13,006 nt of DNA from Moraxellaceae bacterium UBA2031 (GTDB lineage: Bacteria > Pseudomonadota > Gammaproteobacteria > Pseudomonadales > Moraxellaceae): contig DDBN01000135.1 in assembly GCA_002333145.1 (NCBI GenBank), forward strand, positions 39,725 to 52,730. Direction: 5' to 3'. The notes under the pieces are model-generated. The model searched no databases. It worked only from the letters and a program-made list of their open reading frames with translations, and was not told the DNA's origin. The position numbers and the translations under genes are program-made. Below, one piece after another: positions 5,337 to 11,822 of this stretch. Each line of letters opens with the position of its first letter. Position 1 is the stretch's first letter.

Positions 5337-7280
5337 TTAAGGCGTGATGCTCAATACAGCGCTTTCGCCTGTCGTGTAAATCGTACTGCTGCTGTTATTA
5401 ATGGTGATGCCTATGGGCTGGTTTAGAGTGCCGCCAACACCAAGAACAATGTGGCTTGCGCCAGAGTTACCGGCAACAGTAGAGACCTCGCCAGAGGGTG
5501 TGATTTTGCGAATTAAATGGTTGCTAGTGTCGGAGATATAAAGGTTGCCAGCGTTGTCTGTGCAGAGACCGGTTGGTGAGCTAAAGCGTGCATCACTTGC
5601 CGTACCATCTGCGTTGCCTCTGATACCGGCTGCTCCCGCAAGCGTGCTGACGTTACCGGCTGTAGTCACTTTACGGATGGTGTTGTTGCCTTGGTCTGCC
5701 ACATACAGGTTGCCATCTGTACCGATCACAATGCCTGTTGGACTCTTAAAGCGTGCGTTGGTATCTGTGCCATCGACAGCGCCTGGAGAGCCAGCCACAC
5801 CTGCAAGCGTAGAGACCATGCCAGCCGAGTTAATCATGCGAATGACGTGATTGCCGGTGTCGGCCACATAAACGGTGCCACTGCTATCCACGGCAATACC
5901 CCACGGGGTCTTAAATCGGGCGACACCAGCAGCGCCATCAACATAACCGGCCGCACTCGTACCTGTGATGCCGCCTGCTATCGTGGAAATGCTGCCGCCA
6001 GGAGAGATCGTGCGGATGTTATGGTTACCGATATCCGAGACATAGATCGTCCCGGCAGCATCCAGAGCAATACCTGCAGGAAGATTGAAGCGAGCTGTGC
6101 TGTTATCGCCATCGTTAGCGCCGCCATTGTCTGTAAGGCCTGCCAAAGTGGAGACACTGCCTGCTGAGGAAATACGGCGGATAGTCCGGCCGAGCAGATC
6201 AGCGACGAAGAGATTGCCGCCGGCATCGACGCTCATGCCCGCTGGGTATTTGAAGCTGCCGGGTGTGCCATCGGCAACACTGGATTGATTGAGAACCCCA
6301 GCGACGACGGCGACGACGGCTGTGGCTGCCGGGGATGGCGGCTGTACAGTCAGGGTGGCGATGTTGCTGGCGACTGAGCCGGCACTATTGCTGACAATTA
6401 CGCGCCATGCGCTGCCGCTGTCGTTAATATCAACGAAGCCGGTTGCATATTGACTTGCCGTAGCACCGGGAATATCAATGCCGTCACGCTGCCACTGAAA
6501 GGTTGGTGCCGGGCTGCCGGAGGCCGTAACGGTGAAGGTGACGATGCTGTTGGTCGCCACCGTCTGTGAGACGGGATGAGTCTGGATGGTCGGGGCAGAC
6601 ACAATGCCGGGGTTGACCGTCAGGGTGGCATTGGCGCTGGAAACAGAACCAGAAGCGTTAGTTACGATAACGTTCCAGACAGAGGCGCTGTCAGACTCCT
6701 CTGCAGGCATGAGGGAGTAAGTAGCCGAGGTGGCGCCGGCAACATCACTGCCATTGCGCTGCCATTGGTAACTGAGAGGAGTGCTGCTGGAGGCAGTGAC
6801 TGAAAACGAGGCGTTGCTGCCCGCCGTCACTGTCTGGCTCTGAGGTTCGGTATCGATTATTGGAATGCCAGCATTAGCAATATTGACGGTCAGTAATAGG
6901 GTAGAGCTAGTGATGCTGCCGCCTTCATTGCTGATCCGGACCTTCCAAAGGCTGCCATTATCACTGGCGGCAGGCGCGCTTAATGTGTAACTCGCTTGGG
7001 TGGCGCCGGGAACATCATTATCGTCACGCAACCATTGGTAGGTGAGCGTGCCACTGCCTGTAGCCTGCACAGAGAAGGTGACCGCCACCCCTTCATCCGT
7101 GATGCGACTATTGGGCTGCACAGTGATGGTCGGCGCGGTAACTGCAGGGGCTGGCGGGTCTGGTAGCCCACTATTGCCGCCGTAACAGGCCGCCAGTAGC
7201 AGGAGCAGCAACAGGGCAATTGCTTGATGCAAGCGGGCCACGAAAGGGGCGAGGGACGCTGAAGTGACGAAAGGCGACAT
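5337..7280 (-). CDS. Lipoprotein with three Ig-like domains and an NHL-type beta-propeller
   Basis: A 647-residue predicted surface or periplasmic lipoprotein. A signal peptide ends in a lipobox LLAAC with the acylated Cys at 32; Tyr follows it, not Asp, so outer-membrane sorting is likely by the E. coli rule. Three Ig-like domains span about 49-133, 140-223 and 229-313, each with a YQW or FQW core, a GAT turn, an S/DxxSxWxVxxxNxxGS strand and a final TLTV. Five NHL-like units follow (about 342-604), each with GIAVDSSGTVYVADTGNHVIRMI-type sequence and a closing STLAG, plus a partial sixth at the end, enough for a six-bladed propeller. Such propellers bind proteins or polymers; a catalytic role is not supported here. 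The ATG at 7280 is preferred over the GTG at 7283 because AAGGA lies 6 bases before it. It is probably co-transcribed with the TVP38 gene. Confidence 0.9.
   Translation of the reverse strand: MSPFVTSASLAPFVARLHQAIALLLLLLLAACYGGNSGLPDPPAPAVTAPTITVQPNSRITDEGVAVTFSVQATGSGTLTYQWLRDDNDVPGATQASYTLSAPAASDNGSLWKVRISNEGGSITSSTLLLTVNIANAGIPIIDTEPQSQTVTAGSNASFSVTASSSTPLSYQWQRNGSDVAGATSATYSLMPAEESDSASVWNVIVTNASGSVSSANATLTVNPGIVSAPTIQTHPVSQTVATNSIVTFTVTASGSPAPTFQWQRDGIDIPGATASQYATGFVDINDSGSAWRVIVSNSAGSVASNIATLTVQPPSPAATAVVAVVAGVLNQSSVADGTPGSFKYPAGMSVDAGGNLFVADLLGRTIRRISSAGSVSTLAGLTDNGGANDGDNSTARFNLPAGIALDAAGTIYVSDIGNHNIRTISPGGSISTIAGGITGTSAAGYVDGAAGVARFKTPWGIAVDSSGTVYVADTGNHVIRMINSAGMVSTLAGVAGSPGAVDGTDTNARFKSPTGIVIGTDGNLYVADQGNNTIRKVTTAGNVSTLAGAAGIRGNADGTASDARFSSPTGLCTDNAGNLYISDTSNHLIRKITPSGEVSTVAGNSGASHIVLGVGGTLNQPIGITINNSSSTIYTTGESAVLSITP
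5469..6257 (-). repeat. Five tandem NHL-repeat coding units
   Basis: The coding sequence repeats with a period of about 54-58 codons. Each unit has a Pro-Gly or Pro-Thr-Gly start, a D/N-G-N-L-Y-V-x-D core, a basic IRK/IRT/IRM step and STLAG or STVAG, followed by a Gly-rich spacer containing DG...ARF. The units have diverged at base level, so this is protein repetition, not recent DNA duplication. Confidence 0.8.
6342..7136 (-). repeat. Three tandem Ig-like domain coding units
   Basis: Three units of about 84 codons lie at roughly 6882-7136, 6612-6863 and 6342-6596. They share a P-x-S/N-Q/R start (EPQSQTV, HPVSQTV, QPNSRIT), a W-Q-R or W-L-R core with GAT, and the ending TLTV or LLTV. Confidence 0.75.
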
Positions 7281-7366
7281 CACGTATCCTTATTTTTTTA
7301 TTTGTATTTTTTATGCGGGAGGTCAATGGCCCGCCTATGTGTTCGCATTCTAACTGATACAGGTAG

Positions 7367-7417
7367 GCAGGTTGTGTGACTCCTGTTGCTGTCTTTTGAC
7401 CATGAAAGCCAACCTGC
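7367..7417. promoter_or_regulatory. Inverted repeat over the putative trxC promoter (possible operator)
   Basis: GCAGGTTG (7367-7374) and its exact complement CAACCTGC (7410-7417) are 35 bases apart. The right arm falls inside the spacer of the candidate trxC promoter, and the left arm lies just above its -35 element. The divergent lipoprotein gene could also be affected. No known regulator consensus is claimed. Confidence 0.35.
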
Positions 7418-7424
7418 TTGTACT
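7396..7424 (+). promoter_or_regulatory. Candidate sigma-70 promoter for trxC
   Basis: TTGACC (7396-7401) and TGTACT (7419-7424) are separated by 17 bases, with 5/6 and 4/6 matches to consensus. They lie about 100 bases above the trxC start and point toward it. Confidence 0.45.
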
Positions 7425-7528
7425 TAGGTCATATTTTTGCGAGTCGGCACTTAGGCAGGCCTCCACACGACACCATTGCAATTCCGTTGAGCTCCCCCAT
7501 GTTCCTTGAACCAATACGGAGTTTGATG

Positions 7529-7963
7529 ATGACTGAACCCATTTTGCTGGCATGTCCACATTGCCACCGAAAGAATCGCCTTCCTGCGGACCGCCTGGAA
7601 GCGGGAGGCAAGTGCGGCAGTTGCAAGCTGTCCTTGTTCTCGGCCAAGCCAGTGGTGCTAACGGCGGCAACCTTTGATGCCCATGTCAGTGGCGACTTGC
7701 CGGTAGTGGTGGATTTTTGGGCGCCTTGGTGTGGGCCATGTAAGCAGTTTGCGCCGGTGTTCGAGCAGGCGGCAGAGCAGTTGGAGCCAAAAGTGCAGCT
7801 GGCCAAGGTGGATACCGAGGCTGAGCAAGCGTTGGGTCAACGCTTTGCCATTCGCAGCATTCCGACACTAATGATTTTTAAGCAGGGGCGCGAAGTGGCC
7901 CGGATGTCTGGCGCTCTACCACCTGCACAATTTTTGCAGTGGGTTAAGCAGCACATAAATTAA
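7529..7963 (+). CDS. trxC: Thioredoxin 2 (zinc-containing thioredoxin TrxC)
   Basis: A cytoplasmic protein disulfide reductase that draws electrons from thioredoxin reductase. The 144-residue protein has the N-terminal zinc-binding cysteines typical of TrxC, CPHC (9-12) and CGSC (29-32), followed by a thioredoxin fold with the active site WCGPC (Cys68 and Cys71) in the context VVDFWAPWCGPCKQFAP. The cis-proline is Pro112 in RSIPTLMIF, and a GxLPPAQFLQWV end follows. Length matches the family (about 140). The zinc cysteines distinguish it from TrxA. The frame is open further upstream and has an ATG at 7526, but GGAG at 7518-7521 is 7 bases from 7529, and the family begins just before the first CxxC. 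E. coli trxC belongs to the OxyR regulon; no OxyR site is obvious here. The gene ends at a bidirectional terminator. Confidence 0.95.
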   Translation: MTEPILLACPHCHRKNRLPADRLEAGGKCGSCKLSLFSAKPVVLTAATFDAHVSGDLPVVVDFWAPWCGPCKQFAPVFEQAAEQLEPKVQLAKVDTEAEQALGQRFAIRSIPTLMIFKQGREVARMSGALPPAQFLQWVKQHIN

Positions 7964-7973
7964 GAAGACAGAA

Positions 7974-8007
7974 ATGAAAAAGCCCGGCAAAAGCCGGGTT
8001 TTTTCAT
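7974..8007. terminator. Bidirectional terminator between trxC and the cold-shock gene
   Basis: A 15-bp stem has arms ATGAAAAAGCCCGGC and GCCGGGTTTTTTCAT, with one G-T pair, around an AAAA loop. It has T runs on both strands and serves the two convergent genes, whose stops lie 10 and 13 bases away. Confidence 0.94.
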
Positions 8008-8020
8008 GAAACAGAAGGGA

Positions 8021-8224
8021 TCAGATAGGCTTGATGTTAGCCGCCTGCTTACCCTTCTGGCCCATCGTTACGTCGAAGGAGACCTTTTGGCCTTCTGCGA
8101 GGGAACGGAAGCCGTCAGCACGAATTTCGGAGAAGTGAGCGAAGAGATCGTCGCCACCGTCGTCCTGAGTGATGAAGCCGTAGCCCTTAGCGTCGTTGAA
8201 CCACTTGACTGAACCAGTTGCCAT
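8021..8224 (-). CDS. CspA-family cold-shock protein
   Basis: A 67-residue OB-fold protein that binds single-stranded RNA and DNA and acts as an RNA chaperone in the cytoplasm. RNP1 is KGYGFI (13-18) and RNP2 is LFAHF (27-31); W8, F17, F28, H30 and F31 are the aromatic binding residues expected of the family. The ending KGKQAANIKPI is typical. Which of the usual several csp copies it is, and whether it is cold-induced, cannot be decided from the protein. AGGT lies a few bases above the ATG. A consensus-like promoter gives a leader of about 125 nt, long enough for the temperature-dependent leader structure known from E. coli cspA. The gene is convergent with trxC. Confidence 0.96.
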   Translation of the reverse strand: MATGSVKWFNDAKGYGFITQDDGGDDLFAHFSEIRADGFRSLAEGQKVSFDVTMGQKGKQAANIKPI

Positions 8225-8351
8225 GTTGCAATTACCTGTAAAAAAATTGTGGGCGTTAACCCGGAGCGCATAAACCTGAACAGGGACACAAACTGACGTA
8301 CTGGCGTAACGCTAGAACTGGCAGGCATGACATTAAGCCTGTGCGGCATGC
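8225..8351 (-). promoter_or_regulatory. Long 5' leader of the cold-shock gene
   Basis: About 127 nt lie between the predicted transcription start (near 8351) and the ATG. Read on the minus strand it contains CAGGC/GCCTG arms around a 10-base loop near the 5' end, a small GCG/CGC hairpin in the middle, and a run of seven Ts before the ribosome-binding site. A leader of this length fits post-transcriptional control of csp genes, but I see no exact E. coli cold box in the transcript sense. Confidence 0.45.
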
Positions 8352-8357
8352 AGGAGC

Positions 8358-8386
8358 ATCATTCTCTGTTCTGACGAATAAGTCAA
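8358..8386 (-). promoter_or_regulatory. Sigma-70 promoter of the cold-shock gene
   Basis: On the minus strand TTGACT (8381-8386) and AATGAT (8358-8363) are exactly 17 bases apart, with 5/6 and 4/6 matches to consensus. It lies in the gap after the histidine kinase stop and before the csp start, so csp has a promoter of its own even though the two genes share a strand. Confidence 0.6.
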
Positions 8387-8447
8387 GCAAATACTTGAAT
8401 AGGGATGAATGGCTGAGTAAGAGCCCTAGAGAGCCAGTCAGCACGAA

Positions 8448-10613
8448 TCAGTCGTCAACAGAGGTGTCCGGCACGCAGACCTCCACCCGACAACCTTGCG
8501 CAATAACCCATCGTACCTGTCCTTCCAGTTCGGTCATGCGCGCTCGCATGATAGCCAGTCCGCGGCCATTGTCTTGCCAGGCTGCGGGGTCTCCAGCGTT
8601 GCCGTTGTCCTGTACGGCAAAGACCAGTTGGCCTTCTCTGCGCGCCAGAGACACCGTCAGTTCGGTAGCGCCGCTGTGGCGTAGGGCATTGCTTACCGCT
8701 TCGCGCAGGACGCGTGTCAGATTGGCGTGCTGGCGTGTGCTGAACATGGTGCCCAGCTCTTTATCCAGTTGGTTGTCCCAGTTAAGTGTTACCTGCTGGG
8801 CAGCAGTACGCTCCTGGATTTCATGGCGCCACTTCATGATGGCCTCACCCAGCACAATGTCGCGAAAGTTCAGCATATGCAGCAGATCGCGCGTATCGCG
8901 AATAGCCTCTCGTACTAGCGGCTGGTGGTCGGTTGAGCTCTTGTGCAGCAGAGTTAGCAGCTTGGCCCCAAGATCATCGTGAATATCACGGGCGATGCGC
9001 TCACGCTCCACTTGAGCCCCCGTATCGCGAGCACGGAACATGTCTAGCGATAGCGCAAACAGATTACGCACCGCTTCCAGTGTCAAAACATCTTGATTGG
9101 TAAAGAGGCGACTTCCATTGGCCGCATGTTGCAGGCGCAGGGTGTGACCGTTCTTGCGTAAATCGGGCACTAGCAAAGCAAGCCCATTTTCGATCACACG
9201 TGCCGTGTCGCTTTCATTTAAGGCGGTGCTATCGCTACTGATCTGCAGTGGCAGGTATACGGCCCGCAGAATATCAGGCCAGCGCTCGCGTAGGCGTGTT
9301 TCAGTCGCCTCGCCAATATTGGTCTGGATAAGCAGGGGCAGTACATCGGGCAGCCACTGTTGGAGGGTGCGTTCACGACGACTGCCCATCCACTCCCATA
9401 GCTTTTGGCGGATAGGAAAGTACAGCCAGCCGACGATGGCTACTGACATTGAGAGTGCCATGCCATCAGGAACGGTCAAGAAGGACAGTAGCAGCACATC
9501 GACCAGAACGACGGCGATACCCCCCAGAAACCACGCCCATACGGCGTACCACCACGCCTCGAGTTGGAACAAGCGATAACGCACCACGCCCAGCGCCAGC
9601 CCCCAATACATGATCAAAAAGGCACCGAACATCACGCCTTGCGATGCGGGCTGCGGCAGATTGAGCGCGGCAGGGATGATCACCGTGCCGGCAAATAGGC
9701 CTGTGGCCAGATAAATGGACAGCAGAAACCAGCGTAACGCCGCTCGATCCGCCGGATGCTGTCGTGTTTGCCACCACTGCATTCCTGCAAACACAAAACT
9801 CAGGGCAAATACGATAAGAACGCCGAAGTGGAAAATGCCAGGGTCACCACCAACCTGAGAGGCATCCAGTAGCCAGACGGTTAGTGCGGATGCGTAGCAC
9901 AACAGAACTGGCCAAGCATGGCCCAAGCGGCGCGGATAGACCCAAAGCAGGCTAGTTAGTGAGGCAGTAAAGAACAACGCGCCGGCATGATTGGTGATGG
10001 AAAGTAGGCGAAAGTCCGCGGCGGGCAGCGCCAGTTCGCGCGTACTGTAGATGCCTGCCGATGGGGCAAAGACCAGATAGCCAAGGCCGGTTAACAGATA
10101 CAGTCGAGTGGCGACAGAGGGTGCCGGGCTAAGTGCCCAGACCAGTGCCCCGGTGAGTGCGCCGCCAATGCCAACAAAGAGTTGGAACCAAAATAGCCAA
10201 GACAGATCGCCCAGTCGGGCCTTCTGAGTTGCCATTTCAATTTGGCGGCCATCCGCCAGTACTAGGGCAAGATGGCCTTCTTGCAGGGCTTGGGTGAGTT
10301 GACCTTGCTCGGCCATGAATGCGTTGTATAAGGCAAAGTCCGGCAATATGTCCGGCTCTTCTACGAGCAGTGTGGCCGTGGCCGGCAGCGAGCCAGAAGG
10401 AGTGACAAAGTGCGTAACGATTGCGCCGACTGAGACGCGTCCTGCATTCGGGCTATCCGTATTAATCGCCGCAATCTGTACTTGTTGTGCCTCGTTCACC
10501 TCAAAGGCAATGCCAAGACGGGGAACCGATAAGGCATTGAGGATGACGACAAGGCAGACCATCAGGCTGAGCAGGCTGACAAGGCTGATCAGGGTGCGGG
10601 GGGAAAGACGCAT
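8448..10613 (-). CDS. Polytopic sensor histidine kinase (HisKA_3, NarX/DesK/ComP type) with PDZ-like sensor region
   Basis: The membrane sensor of a two-component system. Of 721 residues, a first helix (about 7-30) is followed by an extracytoplasmic part (32-135) whose start, LGIAFEV...VQIAAINTDSPNAGRVSVGAIVTHF, looks PDZ-like. About eight or nine more hydrophobic segments follow between 137 and 400, then a linker domain (about 410-528, possibly GAF-like). HisKA_3 has ERERIARDIHDDLGAKLL with phospho-acceptor His545. The HATPase_c domain has its N box around REAVSNALRHSG (Asn642), DNGN (Asp669) and GRGLAIMRARM. All catalytic motifs are intact. The ATG at 10613 has AAGGA at 7 bases. A further ATG at 10682 is in frame, but it overlaps the -35 of the likely promoter and would put 23 polar residues before the first helix. 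The gene is divergent from its probable partner, the response regulator. Confidence 0.92.
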   Translation of the reverse strand: MRLSPRTLISLVSLLSLMVCLVVILNALSVPRLGIAFEVNEAQQVQIAAINTDSPNAGRVSVGAIVTHFVTPSGSLPATATLLVEEPDILPDFALYNAFMAEQGQLTQALQEGHLALVLADGRQIEMATQKARLGDLSWLFWFQLFVGIGGALTGALVWALSPAPSVATRLYLLTGLGYLVFAPSAGIYSTRELALPAADFRLLSITNHAGALFFTASLTSLLWVYPRRLGHAWPVLLCYASALTVWLLDASQVGGDPGIFHFGVLIVFALSFVFAGMQWWQTRQHPADRAALRWFLLSIYLATGLFAGTVIIPAALNLPQPASQGVMFGAFLIMYWGLALGVVRYRLFQLEAWWYAVWAWFLGGIAVVLVDVLLLSFLTVPDGMALSMSVAIVGWLYFPIRQKLWEWMGSRRERTLQQWLPDVLPLLIQTNIGEATETRLRERWPDILRAVYLPLQISSDSTALNESDTARVIENGLALLVPDLRKNGHTLRLQHAANGSRLFTNQDVLTLEAVRNLFALSLDMFRARDTGAQVERERIARDIHDDLGAKLLTLLHKSSTDHQPLVREAIRDTRDLLHMLNFRDIVLGEAIMKWRHEIQERTAAQQVTLNWDNQLDKELGTMFSTRQHANLTRVLREAVSNALRHSGATELTVSLARREGQLVFAVQDNGNAGDPAAWQDNGRGLAIMRARMTELEGQVRWVIAQGCRVEVCVPDTSVDD

Positions 10614-10653
10614 GCCGTATTCCTTACTTATTGCGTAGCCACGATGGGCTGAC

Positions 10654-10682
10654 AGCATAGCCCTAGCAGGGAGTCTCGTCAT
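10654..10682 (-). promoter_or_regulatory. Candidate promoter of the histidine kinase gene
   Basis: On the minus strand ATGACG (10677-10682) and TATGCT (10654-10659) are 17 bases apart, each with a 4/6 match to consensus. Transcription would start near 10647, about 33 bases before the ATG at 10613. Confidence 0.45.
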
Positions 10683-10694
10683 GTTGCCTGCTTA

Positions 10695-10710
10695 GTGCAT
10701 TAGCGTGCAT
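10695..10710. repeat. GTGCAT direct repeat, 10-bp period, in the divergent control region
   Basis: GTGCAT occurs at 10695-10700 and 10705-10710, start to start 10 bases and therefore on the same helix face. It sits between the kinase promoter and a TATATC element (10714-10719) that could be the -10 of the response regulator gene, which has no good -35. This suits an activator or autoregulatory site but is unproven. Confidence 0.4.
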
Positions 10711-10757
10711 GCTTATATCTTGTGCGAACGTTACGGTGAGGGCGCTTGCCGAGGGTG

Positions 10758-11414
10758 ATGACAGTGGGAAGGGTAAGCAAAGTGCTGGTGCTGGAGGATG
10801 TCGTGGAGACGGCACGCTGGCTGGCCGAGCGTATTCGCAGTGCACTGGGTGCAGAGGTGTCAGTGACGCTCTCCCATACGCTGGCGGCGGCTCATCGTAT
10901 GGCAGACCAAGACACCTATGATTTGTACCTAGTCGATCTGGGGCTGCCGGATGGGGATGGTGTTGATTTTATCCGGAATCTCGACCCTGCTCGTACGGGT
11001 GCGAATATTGTTGTGACGACCATTTACGATGACGATGACCATGTTTTTCGAGCCCTGCGCGCGGGGGCACATGGCTATTTGCTCAAGGATCAGTCCAATT
11101 GTGTACTGGAAGCCGCCCTGCAAGGGCTGGAGTCTGATTTACCTGCGCTGTCGCCAGACATCGCCCGGCGCATGATGGATTTTTTTTCCCGACCATACGC
11201 TCCTGTGGAGCCTTGTGATCTGACGCCGCGAGAGCGTGAGGTGCTGGTGCTGATTGCCGGCGGACTCAGCGTCCTCGACGCGGCCAAGCGTCTGACGATT
11301 TCAGTTCACACCGTTCGAGGCTATGTAAAAGACATTTATCGCAAGCTGGGTATTTCGTCTCGTGCGGAAGCCAGTCTAAAGGCGGTGCGTATGGGACTTA
11401 TCCATCAGTCTTGA
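10758..11414 (+). CDS. NarL/FixJ-family response regulator (REC + LuxR-type HTH)
   Basis: A cytoplasmic transcription regulator, the likely partner of the divergent histidine kinase. Counting from the ATG at 10758 (218 residues), the receiver domain has the acidic pair Glu13-Asp14 (VLEDV), phospho-acceptor Asp60 in YLVDLGLPDGDG, Thr87 in VVTTIYDDDDH and Lys110 in YLLKDQ. The C-terminal LuxR-type HTH (about 155-214) reads LTPREREVLVLIAGGLSVLDAAKRL with the recognition helix around SVHTVRGYVKDIYRKLGI. All key residues are intact. The start is open: the GTG at 10764 has GAGGG (10751-10755) at a better spacing of 8, and the TTG at 10746 and GTGs at 10755 and 10782 are in frame. The fold is unaffected. 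HisKA_3 kinases usually pair with this regulator class, which supports the pairing. Confidence 0.94.
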   Translation: MTVGRVSKVLVLEDVVETARWLAERIRSALGAEVSVTLSHTLAAAHRMADQDTYDLYLVDLGLPDGDGVDFIRNLDPARTGANIVVTTIYDDDDHVFRALRAGAHGYLLKDQSNCVLEAALQGLESDLPALSPDIARRMMDFFSRPYAPVEPCDLTPREREVLVLIAGGLSVLDAAKRLTISVHTVRGYVKDIYRKLGISSRAEASLKAVRMGLIHQS

Positions 11415-11529
11415 TTTAGCCCTTATTGGGGATAGCCTCTGTTTAGAGTGACTCCTAGCCTGACGTTGTTCTTTATCTAAAGTTACGCCTTGTCGGAAGT
11501 AGGTAAGGATTCGGGCTAACCTTTGATGT

Positions 11530-11552
11530 GCGTCATACAATAACCATGACGC
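11530..11552. repeat. Inverted repeat GCGTCAT / ATGACGC
   Basis: Perfect 7-base arms are separated by 9 bases and lie 42 bases above the start of the small membrane protein gene. It could be an operator or a leader hairpin. The rest of the 179-base gap after the response regulator (11415-11593) shows no clear promoter and no strong terminator. Confidence 0.4.
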
Positions 11553-11580
11553 TCATGGTGTTATCAGGCCATACCTTTTT

Positions 11581-11586
11581 AGGAGG
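11581..11586 (+). promoter_or_regulatory. Perfect Shine-Dalgarno that fixes the start at 11594
   Basis: AGGAGG is a full anti-16S match. It lies 7 bases before the ATG at 11594 and only 1 base before the ATG at 11588, so 11594 is the likely start and translation should be strong. Confidence 0.8.
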
Positions 11587-11593
11587 AATGGTC

Positions 11594-11761
11594 ATGGATC
11601 TTTTCAATGAGTTGTTTGGCACGTTTAGTGGTCTGCTGAGTTTGGCGGTGATTCTATTTATGATTGTGGCCATGCCGATCGGCATCTGGTGGGCAATGAA
11701 TCACCCCGCAGTGTCTCCCTGTGAAGAAAAAGACCACGAGGCCCATCCGGACGAAAGGTAA
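11594..11761 (+). CDS. Small single-pass membrane protein, DUF3149-like
   Basis: A 55-residue protein beginning MDLFNELFGTFSGLLSLAVILFMI. One hydrophobic helix covers about residues 12-36, ending in GIWWAMNHP. A short, highly charged C-terminal tail (CEEKDHEAHPDER) probably lies in the cytoplasm. The pattern of an amphipathic N-terminus with LFGT, GLLSL and an I/V-rich helix fits the DUF3149 family of tiny inner-membrane proteins common in gammaproteobacteria; their function is unknown. The frame stays open upstream to an ATG at 11528, but the perfect AGGAGG places the start at 11594. The gene follows the response regulator on the same strand after 179 bases and converges on the DUF2189 gene. 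Confidence 0.8.
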   Translation: MDLFNELFGTFSGLLSLAVILFMIVAMPIGIWWAMNHPAVSPCEEKDHEAHPDER

Positions 11762-11793
11762 CGTTGTTTGAGTGGTGTGACGGTTAAGCCGCG

Positions 11794-11814
11794 AATGCCC
11801 GTGGTAGGGGCATT
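11794..11814. terminator. Hairpin between convergent genes, possible terminator
   Basis: Perfect 7-bp arms AATGCCC and GGGCATT flank a 7-base loop, 32 bases after one stop and 8 bases after the other. There is no long T run on either strand, so it may be a weak terminator or only a stabilising 3' hairpin. Confidence 0.45.
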
Positions 11815-11822
11815 AGTCTGCT

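Noticed and set aside
5691..6167. Long open frame on the plus strand opposite the NHL repeats
   Set aside because: It is a by-product of the repetitive, stop-poor complementary strand. It has no Shine-Dalgarno and low-complexity composition, while the minus-strand frame has a signal peptide and clear domains.
5469..7136. Repeat-rich stretch considered as a CRISPR-like or recent tandem array
   Set aside because: The periodicity follows protein domains (NHL and Ig-like) and the copies have diverged at base level; there are no constant repeats with unique spacers.
7312..7334. GCGGG/CCCGC short inverted repeat between the lipoprotein and trxC genes
   Set aside because: A 5-bp stem with a 10-base loop and no T run in a divergent intergenic region has no clear role.
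7364..7459. TAGGCAGG repeated at 7364-7371 and 7452-7459
   Set aside because: Two 8-base copies 88 bases apart with no shared flanks are not convincing as a regulatory repeat.
8294..8301. TGACGTAC, identical to the core of the E. coli cold box, near the cold-shock gene
   Set aside because: It lies on the plus strand, whereas the csp transcript comes from the minus strand and reads GTACGTCA, so it is not a cold box in the RNA.
8401..8447. Possible hairpin between the kinase stop and the csp promoter (GCTGA/TCAGC arms, repeated AGAGCC)
   Set aside because: The outer stem is only 5 bp, the inner AGAGCC copies are direct and not inverted, and there is no T run, so it is not called a terminator.
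8341..8982. 213-codon open frame on the plus strand over the kinase C-terminus
   Set aside because: It runs opposite the HisKA_3/HATPase motifs and through the csp promoter region, is Ser/Arg-rich, and shows no recognisable domain.
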